Shown in pieces: positions 1 to 9,452 of a DNA stretch of 64,000 nt. The translations under genes and the position numbers were made by a program. The notes under the pieces are model-generated. The model did not search any database. It worked only from the letters and a program-made list of their open reading frames with translations, and had not been told where the DNA came from. This stretch comes from Microvirga rosea (lineage in GTDB: Bacteria; Pseudomonadota; Alphaproteobacteria; Rhizobiales; Beijerinckiaceae): NCBI RefSeq assembly GCF_020595095.1, contig NZ_JAJDOP010000001.1, positions 310,001 to 374,000 on the forward strand, in the 5' to 3' direction. The stretch's first letter is position 1, and the number at the start of each line of letters is the position of its first letter.

Positions 1-1004
<1,004 letters not shown>

Positions 1005-1218
1005 CGGGGAACACTCTCGGGGTAGGGTTCGCGGTCAGGTCACCTGAGCGCGTGGGGAGATTAAGGGGAACGTTCGACAGGGCCACCCAGTTCACGAACC
1101 GCGACTTGAAGAGCCTGAAGGCCCGGTGCAGCGCAACCTGTCTTGAAGGGGAAGAGAACTCTTATCTAACCTTTTTCCGTCTCCGCCTCAAGCCCCATGA
1201 GGGACTAAACCGGAAGAT

Positions 1219-1644
1219 TTAGAACGGTTTCACGATCACCAGGATGACGATGCCGATCATCAGGACGGTCGGGATCTCGTTGATCATCCTGTAGAATTTG
1301 GCCGGGCGCTGATTTTGGTCCGCGGCGAAGATTTTTACCGTCTTCGACAGGAATCCGTGAACGCCCGACAAAATCAGCACGAGCAGGAATTTGGCGTGGA
1401 ACCAGCCGGAGGTCATCCACCCCCCCTGCCAGACCAGGATGAGACCGAGGATCCAGGTGACGACCATCGCCGGATTGATGATCGCCTTCAGGAGACGGCG
1501 CTCCATGATCTTGAAGGTCTCGGATTGGATCGAGTCCTTGGGGACGTCGCAATGGTAGACGAACAACCGGGGCAGGTAGAGCATACCGGCCATCCAGCTG
1601 ATGACGGCGATCACGTGAAACGCCTTGATCCACAGATAGGCCAT
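1219..1644 (-). CDS. hemJ: Protoporphyrinogen oxidase HemJ
   Basis: HemJ-family integral membrane protein of 141 aa that oxidises protoporphyrinogen IX to protoporphyrin IX in haem synthesis. It starts MAYLWIKAFHVIAVISWMAG, which holds the conserved histidine of the family in the first membrane helix. Further hydrophobic helices follow (AMVVTWILGLILVW, FLLVLILSGVHGFL, VLMIGIVILVIV). The ATG at 1644 is preferred because AGGACAGGGA precedes it; the reading frame also extends upstream through hemE's end. It lies 16 bases after hemE, so the two consecutive haem enzymes are probably co-transcribed. HemJ replaces HemG/HemY in many alphaproteobacteria. Confidence 0.9.
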   Translation of the reverse strand: MAYLWIKAFHVIAVISWMAGMLYLPRLFVYHCDVPKDSIQSETFKIMERRLLKAIINPAMVVTWILGLILVWQGGWMTSGWFHAKFLLVLILSGVHGFLSKTVKIFAADQNQRPAKFYRMINEIPTVLMIGIVILVIVKPF

Positions 1645-1660
1645 GGTTGTCCCTGTCCTC

Positions 1661-2704
1661 TCAAGCGGCAGTGCCGCGCACGCGGGCAATCAGTTCGGCC
1701 ACGTGGTCGATGGGTGTTTCGGGCAGGATCCCATGCCCGAGATTGAAGATATGCGGCCTGCCCCGCACGGATGACAGGATGTGATCCACCCCGCGCTGCA
1801 GCGGCTCGCCGCCCGCGATCAACGCCAACGGATCGAGGTTTCCTTGCGTTGCGACCTGCCCCGGCAGATGCGGCAGGATCATCGCCGGATCGAGCGTCCA
1901 GTCGAGCGCGAGCGCGTCGCCGACCCCGGCCGAGGCGAAACGGTGAAGATGGGCACCGCCGCCGCGGACGAAAACGATCGCCTTGGCTTGCGGCCGTGCC
2001 TCCTTCAGTCCGGACACCATGCGGCGGATCGGGTCGAGGGACAAGCGGTCGAACAGAGCCGGGGGAAGCGCCGCCCCGAAGCTCTCGAAAATCTGCACCG
2101 CCTCGGCGCCCGCGTCGATCTGGCGGATCAGATAGGCGGTCGAGGCCCGGACCAGGATATCGATGAGCCGGTCCATGAAGGCCGGATCGCGGTAGGCGGT
2201 CAGCCGGGCCGGCGCTTGGTCCGGCGTGCCCTTGCCGGCGATCATGTAGCTCGCCACCGTCCAGGGCGCCCCGCAGAAGCCCAGAAGGGTCGTCTCCGGC
2301 GGAAGGGACCGGGTGAGCCGGTCCAGGGTCTCGAAGACCGGCTCCAGCCGCGACAGCGGAAGGTCGTCAGCAAGCCGCGAAAGATCCGCCTCGGTGGTGA
2401 TCGGGTCGAGCTTCGGGCCCTCGTTCTCGACGAACCTGACGTCCTGCCCGAGGGCATGGGGAATGACCAGGATGTCGGAGAACAGGATCGACGCATCGAA
2501 GCCGAAGCGGCGGATCGGCTGAAGGGTGACTTCCTCTGCAAGCCTCGGTGTGTAGCAAAGATCGAGAAACGACCCTGCCTGCTTCCGGGTCTCCCGGTAT
2601 TCGGGAAGGTAGCGGCCCGCCTGACGCATGATCCAGATCGGCAAGGGCCAGACCGGTTCGCCTTCGAGAACACGCAGGATCGCTTTGGTAGGACGCTCGC
2701 TCAC
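1661..2704 (-). CDS. hemE: Uroporphyrinogen decarboxylase
   Basis: Cytoplasmic TIM-barrel enzyme that removes four carboxyl groups from uroporphyrinogen III to give coproporphyrinogen III. The 347-aa length is normal. Both family signatures are present: PIWIMRQAGRYLPEYR near residue 25 (substrate-binding arginines) and GFCGAPWTVASYM near residue 143. Translation begins at GTG (2704); no in-frame ATG gives the expected N-terminus. In Caulobacter, Rickettsia and Sinorhizobium the chromosome origin lies directly upstream of hemE, and the upstream gap here has matching features. Confidence 0.96.
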   Translation of the reverse strand: MSERPTKAILRVLEGEPVWPLPIWIMRQAGRYLPEYRETRKQAGSFLDLCYTPRLAEEVTLQPIRRFGFDASILFSDILVIPHALGQDVRFVENEGPKLDPITTEADLSRLADDLPLSRLEPVFETLDRLTRSLPPETTLLGFCGAPWTVASYMIAGKGTPDQAPARLTAYRDPAFMDRLIDILVRASTAYLIRQIDAGAEAVQIFESFGAALPPALFDRLSLDPIRRMVSGLKEARPQAKAIVFVRGGGAHLHRFASAGVGDALALDWTLDPAMILPHLPGQVATQGNLDPLALIAGGEPLQRGVDHILSSVRGRPHIFNLGHGILPETPIDHVAELIARVRGTAA

Positions 2705-2814
2705 AAGGCCTCTCTTAAAATTAAATTCTTAGAATCGAGAATCTGTTGTTTCTCTTGGGCCGTGAATCGTAAAGCCGCAAGTCCGTCCACAGATGGTCCA
2801 CATATCGCTTCGCG

Positions 2815-2829
2815 TTAACGATCCGTTTA
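2815..2829. promoter_or_regulatory. CtrA-like binding site, TTAA-N7-TTTA
   Basis: TTAACGATCCGTTTA matches the CtrA consensus TTAA-N7-TTAA with one mismatch. CtrA represses origin firing in Caulobacter by binding such sites. Its location in the hemE-side origin gap makes the match meaningful, but it is sequence-only. Confidence 0.45.
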
Positions 2830-2873
2830 CGAGTAGGGCGGCCTCGCCACAATCGTTTCCGAATTCTTAAAGC

Positions 2874-2888
2874 TTAACAAATCCCTAA
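2874..2888. promoter_or_regulatory. CtrA-like binding site, TTAA-N7-CTAA
   Basis: TTAACAAATCCCTAA matches TTAA-N7-TTAA with one mismatch, 59 bases from the first CtrA-like site. An additional TTAA half-site (2867-2870) sits just before it. Confidence 0.42.
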
Positions 2889-3041
2889 CGGATTACCGCA
2901 GCCGGATCGGCCAGCCTCGCCAGGTGATTCGTGCCTGATTCTCCCAAAACCCCGACTGAAGACTCGCACACGGAAGAGGAATGTTGATGGGAAGAACCGT
3001 TACTCACAGGCCCCCGCCCTGGACCTTGTCCGCCGGGCGAA

Positions 3042-3050
3042 CTATCCACA
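3042..3050. promoter_or_regulatory. DnaA box-like site CTATCCACA
   Basis: One mismatch from the DnaA box TTATCCACA. A weaker relative, TGGTCCACA, is at 2794-2802; it is one mismatch from the Caulobacter G-box TGATCCACA. Both lie in the predicted origin. Confidence 0.45.
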
Positions 3051-3077
3051 TTCATCGACTCCTTCTCGGAGGCCCCT

Positions 3078-3908
3078 GTGGGACGCAGCTATTTCCACCT
3101 CCACCTCGTGTCCGACTCCACCGGCGAGACCCTGATCACCGTCGCCCGGGCGGCGGTGGCGCAATATGAAGGTATCGCGGCGATCGAGCATGTGTATCCG
3201 CTGGTCCGCTCCACGACCCAGCTCGAGCGGGTGCTGTCGGAAATCGAGGCCGCGCCCGGCATCGTTCTCTACACCCTGGTGGAACAGGACCTCGCGACGC
3301 GCCTCGAAGAGGTCTGCCGCACGACCGGATCCCCTCACCTCTCCGTTCTGGAGCCGGTCCATTCCCTGCTGTCGTCCTATCTGGGCGCGCATTCCACCGC
3401 CCGTCCGGGTGCTCAGCACATGCTCAATGCGGAATATTTCAAGCGCATCGACGCAATGAACTTCACCCTCCTCCATGACGACGGCCATTTGCCCCACGAT
3501 CTGGAGGAGGCGGATGTCATTCTCCTCGGGGTCAGCCGCACGTCCAAGACGCCGACGGCGGTCTATCTGGCTAATCGCGGCATGAAGACCGCCAACATCC
3601 CGCTGGTTCCGGGCGTTCCCCCGCCGACCGTCCTGGAGGCAACCCGCAAGCCCCTCATCGTCGGCCTGGTGGCGACGCCCGAGCGCATCGTCCAGATTCG
3701 CCAGAACCGGCTTCTCAGCCTCAATGCCGACGACGACACGGCCTATGTGGACCGGGAAGCCGTGGCGGAGGAGATCGCTGCCTCGAGACGGTTGTTCGCC
3801 CGGCACAACTGGCCGGTGATCGACGTCACCCGGCGGTCCATCGAGGAAACGGCGGCCGCCATCCTCGATCTTTATCGCGACCATCGGTTGCGCTTCATCG
3901 CGGAATAG
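3078..3908 (+). CDS. DUF299 pyruvate,water dikinase (PEP synthase) regulatory kinase/pyrophosphorylase
   Basis: Bifunctional serine/threonine kinase and phosphotransferase of the PpsR/PDRP family. It inactivates PEP synthase or pyruvate,phosphate dikinase by ADP-dependent phosphorylation and reactivates it by Pi-dependent removal. The 276-aa protein shows the N-terminal [11 protein letters not shown] and the nucleotide-loop-like [18 protein letters not shown] near residue 150. The GTG start at 3078 follows CGGAGG at good spacing. It is the homologue of Rickettsia RP001, the gene bordering the origin there, and leads an operon with maf, aroE, coaE and dnaQ; maf follows after two bases. Which dikinase it controls cannot be told from this window. 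Confidence 0.88.
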   Translation: MGRSYFHLHLVSDSTGETLITVARAAVAQYEGIAAIEHVYPLVRSTTQLERVLSEIEAAPGIVLYTLVEQDLATRLEEVCRTTGSPHLSVLEPVHSLLSSYLGAHSTARPGAQHMLNAEYFKRIDAMNFTLLHDDGHLPHDLEEADVILLGVSRTSKTPTAVYLANRGMKTANIPLVPGVPPPTVLEATRKPLIVGLVATPERIVQIRQNRLLSLNADDDTAYVDREAVAEEIAASRRLFARHNWPVIDVTRRSIEETAAAILDLYRDHRLRFIAE

Positions 3909-3910
3909 CC

Positions 3911-4528
3911 ATGCCCTCCCTCTGGACAGCCGAAGCGCCTCTTCTCCTCGCCTCCACCAGCCGGACGCGACTGACCCTTCTGGTGAGCGCCGGATTGCCG
4001 GTCGAAACGCAAAGCCCGGACGTGGACGAGCGCGCGGTCGAGCGCGCCGCCGCCGCCGAGGCGCTGGTGCCCTCCGCCCTTGCCCTGCGGCTCGCCACGG
4101 AAAAGGCGCTGGCGGTCAGCCGACGCCATCCCGAGCGGCTGGTGATCGGCGCCGATCAGGTGCTCGCGTGCGGAGACGACGTCTTCCACAAGCCCGCCGA
4201 CCGGGACGCCGCCCATGACCATCTCACGCGGCTCGCGGGCCGGACCCACGCGCTCCACTCCGCCGCCATCCTGGCCCAGGACGGCAAAGCCGTGGAGACG
4301 ATGGTCGACACGGCCCATCTCACCATGCGGCCCTTGGACGAAACGGCCCTCGACAATTATCTCGACCTCGCGGGACCGGACGTGTGGTCGAGCGTCGGCG
4401 CCTATCAGCTGGAGGGCCTCGGGATTCACCTGTTCGACCGGGTCGAGGGAGATCACACGACAATCCTCGGACTGCCCCTCATGCCCGTCCTGGCGGCGCT
4501 GCGCCGCCGGCACGTCCTGTCGTTCTGA
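3911..4528 (+). CDS. maf: Maf-family nucleoside triphosphate pyrophosphatase
   Basis: Predicted house-cleaning pyrophosphatase that hydrolyses non-canonical or modified nucleotides to monophosphates. The 205-aa protein begins PLLLASTSRTRLTLL, a variant of the family's LASxSPRR motif, and has the IGADQVL segment near residue 78. Which Maf subtype it belongs to (YhdE dTTP/UTP, or YceF m7GTP) is not decided; position beside aroE and coaE is typical of alphaproteobacterial maf. It lies two bases after the preceding regulator gene and eleven before aroE. Confidence 0.88.
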   Translation: MPSLWTAEAPLLLASTSRTRLTLLVSAGLPVETQSPDVDERAVERAAAAEALVPSALALRLATEKALAVSRRHPERLVIGADQVLACGDDVFHKPADRDAAHDHLTRLAGRTHALHSAAILAQDGKAVETMVDTAHLTMRPLDETALDNYLDLAGPDVWSSVGAYQLEGLGIHLFDRVEGDHTTILGLPLMPVLAALRRRHVLSF

Positions 4529-4538
4529 AGGACCGTTC

Positions 4539-5384
4539 ATGACAAAGGCATTCATCGCCGGGCATCCGATCAAGCATTCGCGCTCGCCGCTGGTCCACGG
4601 GTACTGGCTGGAACGGTACGGGCTCGGCGGATCCTATGAGCGGCTGGACATCGCGCCCGCGGATTTCCCGGCTTTCGTGCGCGACTTCGCGGCCCGGGGC
4701 TTTGCCGGTGGAAATGTCACGATCCCCCACAAGGAAACCGCCTACCTGGCTGCCGACCGGAGAACCGAACGGGCCGAAAGGCTGAAGGCCGTCAATACCT
4801 TATGGGTCGAGAACGGTCTCGTGTGGGGCGATAACACGGATGTGCTCGGCTTCATGGCTCATCTCGACCAAAGCTTGGGGCAGGGCTGGGAACAGTCTGT
4901 GGATACCGTGCTGGTCATCGGGGCCGGGGGCGCGGCCCGCGCCGTCGTGGCGGGGCTCCAGGATCGTCCGGTGGGGCAAATCCTCGTGGCGAACCGCACG
5001 CCTGCCAAGGCCGACGAGTTGGCCCGGGACCTCGACAGGGGGCCGGGAACGGTCCGGTCCCTGCCCTGGGACACCATCGGAGAGGTTCTTCCGTCGGTCG
5101 ATCTCATCGTCAACAGCACCTCCCTCGGCATGGCGGGCCAGCCGCCGCTCGACCTGGATCTGCGGGCGGCGCGGTCCCGAGCGATCGTCGCCGACATCGT
5201 CTATGTCCCGTTGAAGACCCCGCTTCTGGCCGCCGCCGAGGCCCAGGGCCTGCGGGTTGTCGACGGTCTCGGCATGCTGCTGCACCAGGCCGCTCCGGGC
5301 TTTGCCCGATGGTTCGGCGTCACCCCGGAGGTCACGCCGGATCTGCGGGCCCTGATCGTCTCCGACATCGAGAAGACCCCATGA
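4539..5384 (+). CDS. aroE: Shikimate dehydrogenase (NADP+)
   Basis: Reduces 3-dehydroshikimate to shikimate in aromatic amino-acid synthesis. The 281-aa protein starts MTKAFIAGHPIKHSRSPLVH, containing the shikimate-binding SxS motif (SRSP). NVTIPHKE near residue 65 carries the catalytic lysine, followed by DNTDVLGF and the NADP-binding loop VIGAGGAARAV near residue 128, and NSTSLGM. The ATG at 4539 is chosen from this N-terminus; the frame is open further upstream inside maf. Its stop overlaps the coaE start by four bases (ATGA), implying translational coupling. Confidence 0.95.
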   Translation: MTKAFIAGHPIKHSRSPLVHGYWLERYGLGGSYERLDIAPADFPAFVRDFAARGFAGGNVTIPHKETAYLAADRRTERAERLKAVNTLWVENGLVWGDNTDVLGFMAHLDQSLGQGWEQSVDTVLVIGAGGAARAVVAGLQDRPVGQILVANRTPAKADELARDLDRGPGTVRSLPWDTIGEVLPSVDLIVNSTSLGMAGQPPLDLDLRAARSRAIVADIVYVPLKTPLLAAAEAQGLRVVDGLGMLLHQAAPGFARWFGVTPEVTPDLRALIVSDIEKTP

Positions 5385-6007
5385 CCTTCGTGCTTGGGCT
5401 CACCGGCTCCATCGGCATGGGAAAATCGGCGACCGCCGGTCTCTTCCGGCGCCTCGGCGTACCCGTTCACGATGCGGACGCGGCCGTTCACGCCCTTTAT
5501 GCCGGCCGCGCCGCGCCGTTGATCGAAAAGGCGTTTCCGGGAACCGTCATGGGCGGTGTCGTCGACCGCCCCCGCCTCGCAGCCACCGTTCTGGCCGATC
5601 CGGAGCGGATGAGGGCCCTCGAGGCCATCGTGCATCCCCTGGTGCGCGAGGAGGAACAAGCGTTCCTGCGCCGCGTGTCGCCCCTGGAGCCCCTGGCGGT
5701 TCTCGATATTCCGCTCCTGTTCGAAACCGGAGGCGAGACTCGCTGCGATGCCGTGCTGGTGGTGACAGCGCCGGAAACGGTCCAGCGGGCGCGGGTTCTT
5801 GCGAGACCCGGCATGACGCAGGATACGTTCAGGACGATCCTGGCCAAGCAGATGCCGGATTCAGAAAAGCGGGCAAAAGCCCATTTCCTTGTTGATACCG
5901 GCCGCGGATTTCCTTCGGCCGAAGCTCAGGTTCGGGGTATCGTGGCCTGTCTCGCGGGACGGCCCGGGCGCTTCAGCCTGAGACGGAGTGTTGAACAGCA
6001 TGCGTGA
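5381..6007 (+). CDS. coaE: Dephospho-CoA kinase
   Basis: Last enzyme of coenzyme A synthesis, phosphorylating the 3'-hydroxyl of dephospho-CoA with ATP. The 208-aa protein has the P-loop GLTGSIGMGKS at residues 6-16, DADAAVHALY next to it, and LDIPLLFETG near residue 108. It starts at the ATGA junction with aroE and its end overlaps the dnaQ start by eight bases. CoaA, an earlier CoA enzyme, is also in this window at 12-13 kb. Confidence 0.94.
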   Translation: MTFVLGLTGSIGMGKSATAGLFRRLGVPVHDADAAVHALYAGRAAPLIEKAFPGTVMGGVVDRPRLAATVLADPERMRALEAIVHPLVREEEQAFLRRVSPLEPLAVLDIPLLFETGGETRCDAVLVVTAPETVQRARVLARPGMTQDTFRTILAKQMPDSEKRAKAHFLVDTGRGFPSAEAQVRGIVACLAGRPGRFSLRRSVEQHA

Positions 6008-6716
6008 AATCGTTCTCGATACCGAAACCACCGGCACCGAACATGCCAAGGGCGACCGGGTGGTCGAAATCGGCTGCGTCGAGCTCTTCAACCACATCCC
6101 GACGGGACGGTCGTACCACGTTTACATCAACCCCGAGCGCCCGATGTCCGAAGGCGCCTATGCGGTCCACGGGCTGAGCGATGAATTTCTGGCGGACAAA
6201 CCCGTCTTCGCCGCCATCGTGCAGGATTTCATGGATTTCGTCGGTGACGGGCGTCTGGTGATCCACAACGCGGCCTTCGACGTGGGCTTCCTCAATGCGG
6301 AGCTTGCCCGGACCGGCCATAAGCCGTTTTCCCTCGCCGATGCGGTAGATACGCTGTCCCTCGCCCGCCGCAAGCATCCGGGCGCGGCCAACAACCTCGA
6401 TGCCCTGTGCGCCCGCTACGGGATCGACAATTCGAAGCGGACCAAGCACGGGGCGCTTCTCGACGCGGAAATCCTGGCCGAGGTCTATATCGAGCTCATC
6501 GGCGGCAAGCAGGTCGGGTTCGATCTCGACATGCAGCCGGCCCGGGCCTTCGGGCGCGGGGCCGATAAGGGAGCGGCCGCACCCCGGGAGGCGCGGCCGC
6601 GTACGATGATCACCCGTTTGACCGATGCCGAGCGAGCCGCTCACGAGGCCTTTATCCAGACCCTGGGCGGCACGCCGCTCTGGCGGGACTATCTTGGCGA
6701 AACTCCCGCCGAATAG
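6000..6716 (+). CDS. dnaQ: DNA polymerase III epsilon subunit, 3'-5' proofreading exonuclease
   Basis: Proofreading subunit of the replicative polymerase (DEDDh exonuclease), 238 aa. Exo I is VLDTETTG at residues 5-12, Exo II is LVIHNAAFDVGFLN near residue 85, and Exo III contains KHGALLDAEILAEVY near residue 148 with the catalytic His and Asp. ATG 6000 is preferred over the in-frame GTG at 5988 because the protein then begins MREIVLDTETTG as in relatives, with CGGAG upstream. The C-terminal tail that normally binds the alpha subunit is short. It is the last gene of the operon reading away from the predicted origin and is followed by a strong hairpin. Confidence 0.95.
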   Translation: MREIVLDTETTGTEHAKGDRVVEIGCVELFNHIPTGRSYHVYINPERPMSEGAYAVHGLSDEFLADKPVFAAIVQDFMDFVGDGRLVIHNAAFDVGFLNAELARTGHKPFSLADAVDTLSLARRKHPGAANNLDALCARYGIDNSKRTKHGALLDAEILAEVYIELIGGKQVGFDLDMQPARAFGRGADKGAAAPREARPRTMITRLTDAERAAHEAFIQTLGGTPLWRDYLGETPAE

Positions 6717-6725
6717 GCCAAAGAC

Positions 6726-6754
6726 CTAAATCCTTTCCTTGGGAAAGGATTTAG
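6726..6754. terminator. Bidirectional hairpin terminator between dnaQ and secB
   Basis: A perfect 13-bp stem (CTAAATCCTTTCC / GGAAAGGATTTAG) with a 3-base loop lies between the convergent ends of dnaQ and secB. It is flanked by a short T run on the + side (TTT) and AAGACC before it, so it may serve both genes. Confidence 0.75.
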
Positions 6755-6759
6755 TTTCC

Positions 6760-7257
6760 TCAGGAAAGAATTTGCCCGCTGCTGCCCTGGGCCGCCTGAA
6801 CTTCGGCGGCGCGCTGGCGGTAGAGGGCCACGAAATCGATCGGATCGATGTAAAGGGGCGGGAAGCCACCGTTGCGCACGGCCTCGGCGACAATCTGCCG
6901 GGCGAACGGGAACAGCAGGCGCGGGCACTCGATCATCACGACGGGATGGATCTGGTCCTGCGGGATGTTCTGCACCCGGAACACACCCGAATAGGTGAGC
7001 TCGAAGGCGAACAGCACGTCCTTGCCGCCGACCTTGGCATCGCCTTCCAGGGTCAGATCGACCTCGAAATCGGCCTCTGCCAGCTGCTTGGCGTTGACGT
7101 TGACCTGCAGGTTGATCTGCGGACCCTCGTTCTGCGGCTGCAGGGAACGGGGGGCGTTCGGGTTCTCGAAGGAGAAGTCCTTGCAGTACTGGGCGAGCGC
7201 GTTCAGGGACGGCATGGTGCCTTCCTGCGCTCCGTTGTTTGCCGGATTGTCGGCCAT
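6760..7257 (-). CDS. secB: Protein-export chaperone SecB
   Basis: Tetrameric cytosolic chaperone that keeps preproteins unfolded and hands them to SecA. The 165-aa protein has the SecB core, e.g. [13 protein letters not shown] near residue 27, [15 protein letters not shown] near residue 85, and [14 protein letters not shown] near residue 108. Start ATG 7257 has GGGAG eight bases upstream; the open frame extends further with no homology-like sequence. It diverges from the TimA gene across a 285-base intergenic stretch that must carry both promoters; no convincing box was picked out there. Confidence 0.95.
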   Translation of the reverse strand: MADNPANNGAQEGTMPSLNALAQYCKDFSFENPNAPRSLQPQNEGPQINLQVNVNAKQLAEADFEVDLTLEGDAKVGGKDVLFAFELTYSGVFRVQNIPQDQIHPVVMIECPRLLFPFARQIVAEAVRNGGFPPLYIDPIDFVALYRQRAAEVQAAQGSSGQILS

Positions 7258-7542
7258 GGTGTGATGCTCCCAAGAGAAGAGAAGGCGAATATGTCGGTGG
7301 GGCCCGCCGGTGCGCTTCTGCGAGGCGCGAAATCCAGCAACGCCGTGGATCTTCGCGCTACCATGCTTCACTCTCACGAACAAGTTTGCGCTGTTTCACA
7401 TCGCTTGTCCCAGCGGGAGGTGGATGTTACGACCGGCGGACCCCATATGCGAAGGATCGCTCCTTCCTTGATGGGAGCAAAACCCCGGCCCCGAAAGCCG
7501 GACTCGACAAGTTTGGCAGGGCAGGCCGGTAACGGATCGACG

Positions 7543-8268
7543 ATGCAGGATTCCTTCGACATCACGACCCTCATCTTTATTGTTTTGGCAGTTTTCGTCG
7601 TCTGGCGCCTCAGATCGGTGCTCGGGCAGAAAACCGGCAACGAGCAGCCGCCCTTTGATCCCCTGGCCCGCCGGGATGCCCCGCCCGTGAGGCCCGGCGC
7701 GCAGAAACCCGATCAGGACAACAACGTGGTCCGGCTCCCGGGAGCCAACGGCGCCCGTCCCGAGCCCGCGGTTCCTCCGGCGGAGCGCTGGAAGGATTAC
7801 GCGGAGCCCGGCACGCCGATGGCCAACAGCCTCGACGAGATCGCACGGTCGGAACCTTCCTTCGAGGCCGGCTCCTTCCTCGAAGGCGCCAAGGCGGCCT
7901 ATGAGATGATCGTCACGGCCTTTGCCCAGGGAGACCGCAAGACCCTCAAGGACCTGCTCTCCCGGGATGTCTACGAGGGCTTCGAGCGGGCCATCACCGA
8001 GCGGGAGCGCCGGGGCGAGAAGGTGGAGACCACCTTCGTGTCCATCGACAAGGCCGAAATGGCCGGGGCCGAGGTTCAGGGCCGGAACGCCCAGATCGTG
8101 GTCCGTTTCCTGTCCAAGCTCATCACCGCCACCCGCGACGCATCGGGAGCCGTCGTCGATGGAAGCCCCGATACGGTCGTCGACGTGACCGACGTGTGGA
8201 CCTTCTCCCGCTCCCTCGGCAGCCGCGATCCCAACTGGCAGCTCATCGCCACCGAAGCGGGGCAATGA
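7543..8268 (+). CDS. Tim44/TimA-family membrane-anchored adaptor protein
   Basis: The 241-aa protein has a single N-terminal membrane helix (TTLIFIVLAVFVVWRL, residues 8-23), a proline- and charge-rich linker, and a C-terminal Tim44-like domain from about residue 95 (AYEMIVTAFAQGDRKTLKDLLS). Alphaproteobacterial TimA proteins are the bacterial relatives of mitochondrial Tim44; their exact role is unsettled. Location next to secB and upstream of mltA fits a cell-envelope or translocation role. Start ATG 7543 places the helix at the N-terminus. Stop overlaps the mltA ATG (ATGA). Confidence 0.85.
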   Translation: MQDSFDITTLIFIVLAVFVVWRLRSVLGQKTGNEQPPFDPLARRDAPPVRPGAQKPDQDNNVVRLPGANGARPEPAVPPAERWKDYAEPGTPMANSLDEIARSEPSFEAGSFLEGAKAAYEMIVTAFAQGDRKTLKDLLSRDVYEGFERAITERERRGEKVETTFVSIDKAEMAGAEVQGRNAQIVVRFLSKLITATRDASGAVVDGSPDTVVDVTDVWTFSRSLGSRDPNWQLIATEAGQ

Positions 8269-9452
8269 GGCATGCAGGACGCCTCGGCCTCGTCCTTTGG
8301 GTCCTGATCATGGCCGTTTCGGAGGCCCCGTCGGCCCTTGCCGGAAAGGCGCAGCTAGCGCCGGTCGGCTTCCGGGACCTTGTCGGTTGGACGGAGGACG
8401 ACCACGCGGCGGCCTTCGCGGCCTTTCGCCGGACATGCCGGACGCTCGGCTCGAAGGGCGCGGAGCTTCGCCCGGCCCAGGGACCTGACGCGGCCCTTCT
8501 GGCGGTATGCCGGAAGGCTCTGGCGTCCGCCGCCCTGTCGAAGGCCGAGGCGCGCTCGTTCTTCGAGACCCATTTTCAACCTTTCGCCGTGACCCCGGCA
8601 ACGGGCGAAGGCTTCCTCACCGGCTATTACGAACCCGAATTCCACGGGTCCCGCACCCGGGACGCGACCTACGGGATCCCCCTCCTCGACCGCCCCGACG
8701 ACCTCGTGACCGTTCCCCAGGGCGAAACCCTGCCCGGTCTCGACGCGGGTCTCCAGGCCGCCCGAAAGACGCCCCGTGGCTACGAGGCCTACCCGGACCG
8801 GGCGGCCATCGAGGAGGGAGCGCTGGGCACCCTGGCTAAGCCGGTCGTTTACCTGCGCGAGCCCGGCGAGGCCTTCATCATCCATGTCCAGGGTTCGGCC
8901 CGCATCCGCCTGACCGATGGCTCGTCCATGCGGGTCGCTTATGCGGGCCGCAACGGCCGCCCCTACACGTCGATCGGCCGTCTGCTCGTGCAGCGGGGCG
9001 AGATGGACCTCGAAACCATGACCCTCGAAAAGCTGATGGGCTGGCTCAGGGACCATCCGGAGGCGGCGCGCGACCTGATGCGGCAGAACCGCTCCTACAT
9101 CTTCTTTCGCGAGGCGCGGGAGCTCGCGGCGCACGAGGGGCCCATCGGCGGTGCCGGCGTGCCGCTGACGCCCGGCCGCAGCCTGGCGATCGACCGCTCT
9201 GTCTGGCCCTACGGGCTTCCCTTCTGGATCGACGGAACCCTGCCCTTCAGCCTCGACCGGACCGAACCTCTGCGGCGTCTCATGGTCGCCCAGGACACGG
9301 GATCGGCCATCGTGGGACCGGCCCGGGGCGACTTCTTCGCGGGGACCGGCGAGGCTGCCGGAAGCCAGGCGGGGCTGATGCGCCATCCCGTGCGGTTCAC
9401 GGTCCTGAAGCCAAGAACCTCGCCAAATCCCTTGCCAAATCCCTTGCCATGA
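8265..9452 (+). CDS. mltA: Membrane-bound lytic murein transglycosylase A-like protein (MltA)
   Basis: Lytic transglycosylase that cleaves peptidoglycan between MurNAc and GlcNAc, forming 1,6-anhydroMurNAc. The 395-aa protein starts with a signal peptide ending near SALAG. The MltA domain shows GFLTGYYEPEFHGSR, FIIHVQGSARIRL, and the 3D domain with the catalytic aspartate in VAQDTGSAIVGPARGDFF. No lipobox cysteine is visible, so it may be periplasmic or membrane-retained by the leader. The extreme C-terminus (SPNPLPNPLP) is encoded by a 12-base tandem duplication at 9421-9448. It overlaps timA upstream and smr downstream by four bases each. Confidence 0.92.
   Translation: MRHAGRLGLVLWVLIMAVSEAPSALAGKAQLAPVGFRDLVGWTEDDHAAAFAAFRRTCRTLGSKGAELRPAQGPDAALLAVCRKALASAALSKAEARSFFETHFQPFAVTPATGEGFLTGYYEPEFHGSRTRDATYGIPLLDRPDDLVTVPQGETLPGLDAGLQAARKTPRGYEAYPDRAAIEEGALGTLAKPVVYLREPGEAFIIHVQGSARIRLTDGSSMRVAYAGRNGRPYTSIGRLLVQRGEMDLETMTLEKLMGWLRDHPEAARDLMRQNRSYIFFREARELAAHEGPIGGAGVPLTPGRSLAIDRSVWPYGLPFWIDGTLPFSLDRTEPLRRLMVAQDTGSAIVGPARGDFFAGTGEAAGSQAGLMRHPVRFTVLKPRTSPNPLPNPLP

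Larger units (their letters stand above)
2705..3077. other. oriC: Predicted chromosomal replication origin (oriC, Cori-type) between hemE and the PEP-synthase-regulator gene
   Basis: This 373-base non-coding gap separates divergent hemE and the DUF299 gene. It contains seven GANTC sites (2732, 2739, 2764, 2926, 2937, 2961, 3057), two CtrA-like TTAA-N7-TTAA near-matches, one DnaA box with a single mismatch (CTATCCACA, 3042-3050), a second weaker DnaA-like site, and an AT-rich stretch at 2711-2745. Gene order rho-hemE-gap-RP001 homologue-maf-aroE-coaE-dnaQ matches the origin region of Caulobacter. Assignment rests on synteny plus these motifs; no GC-skew or marker-frequency data were available. 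It must also hold the promoters of both flanking operons. Confidence 0.72.
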
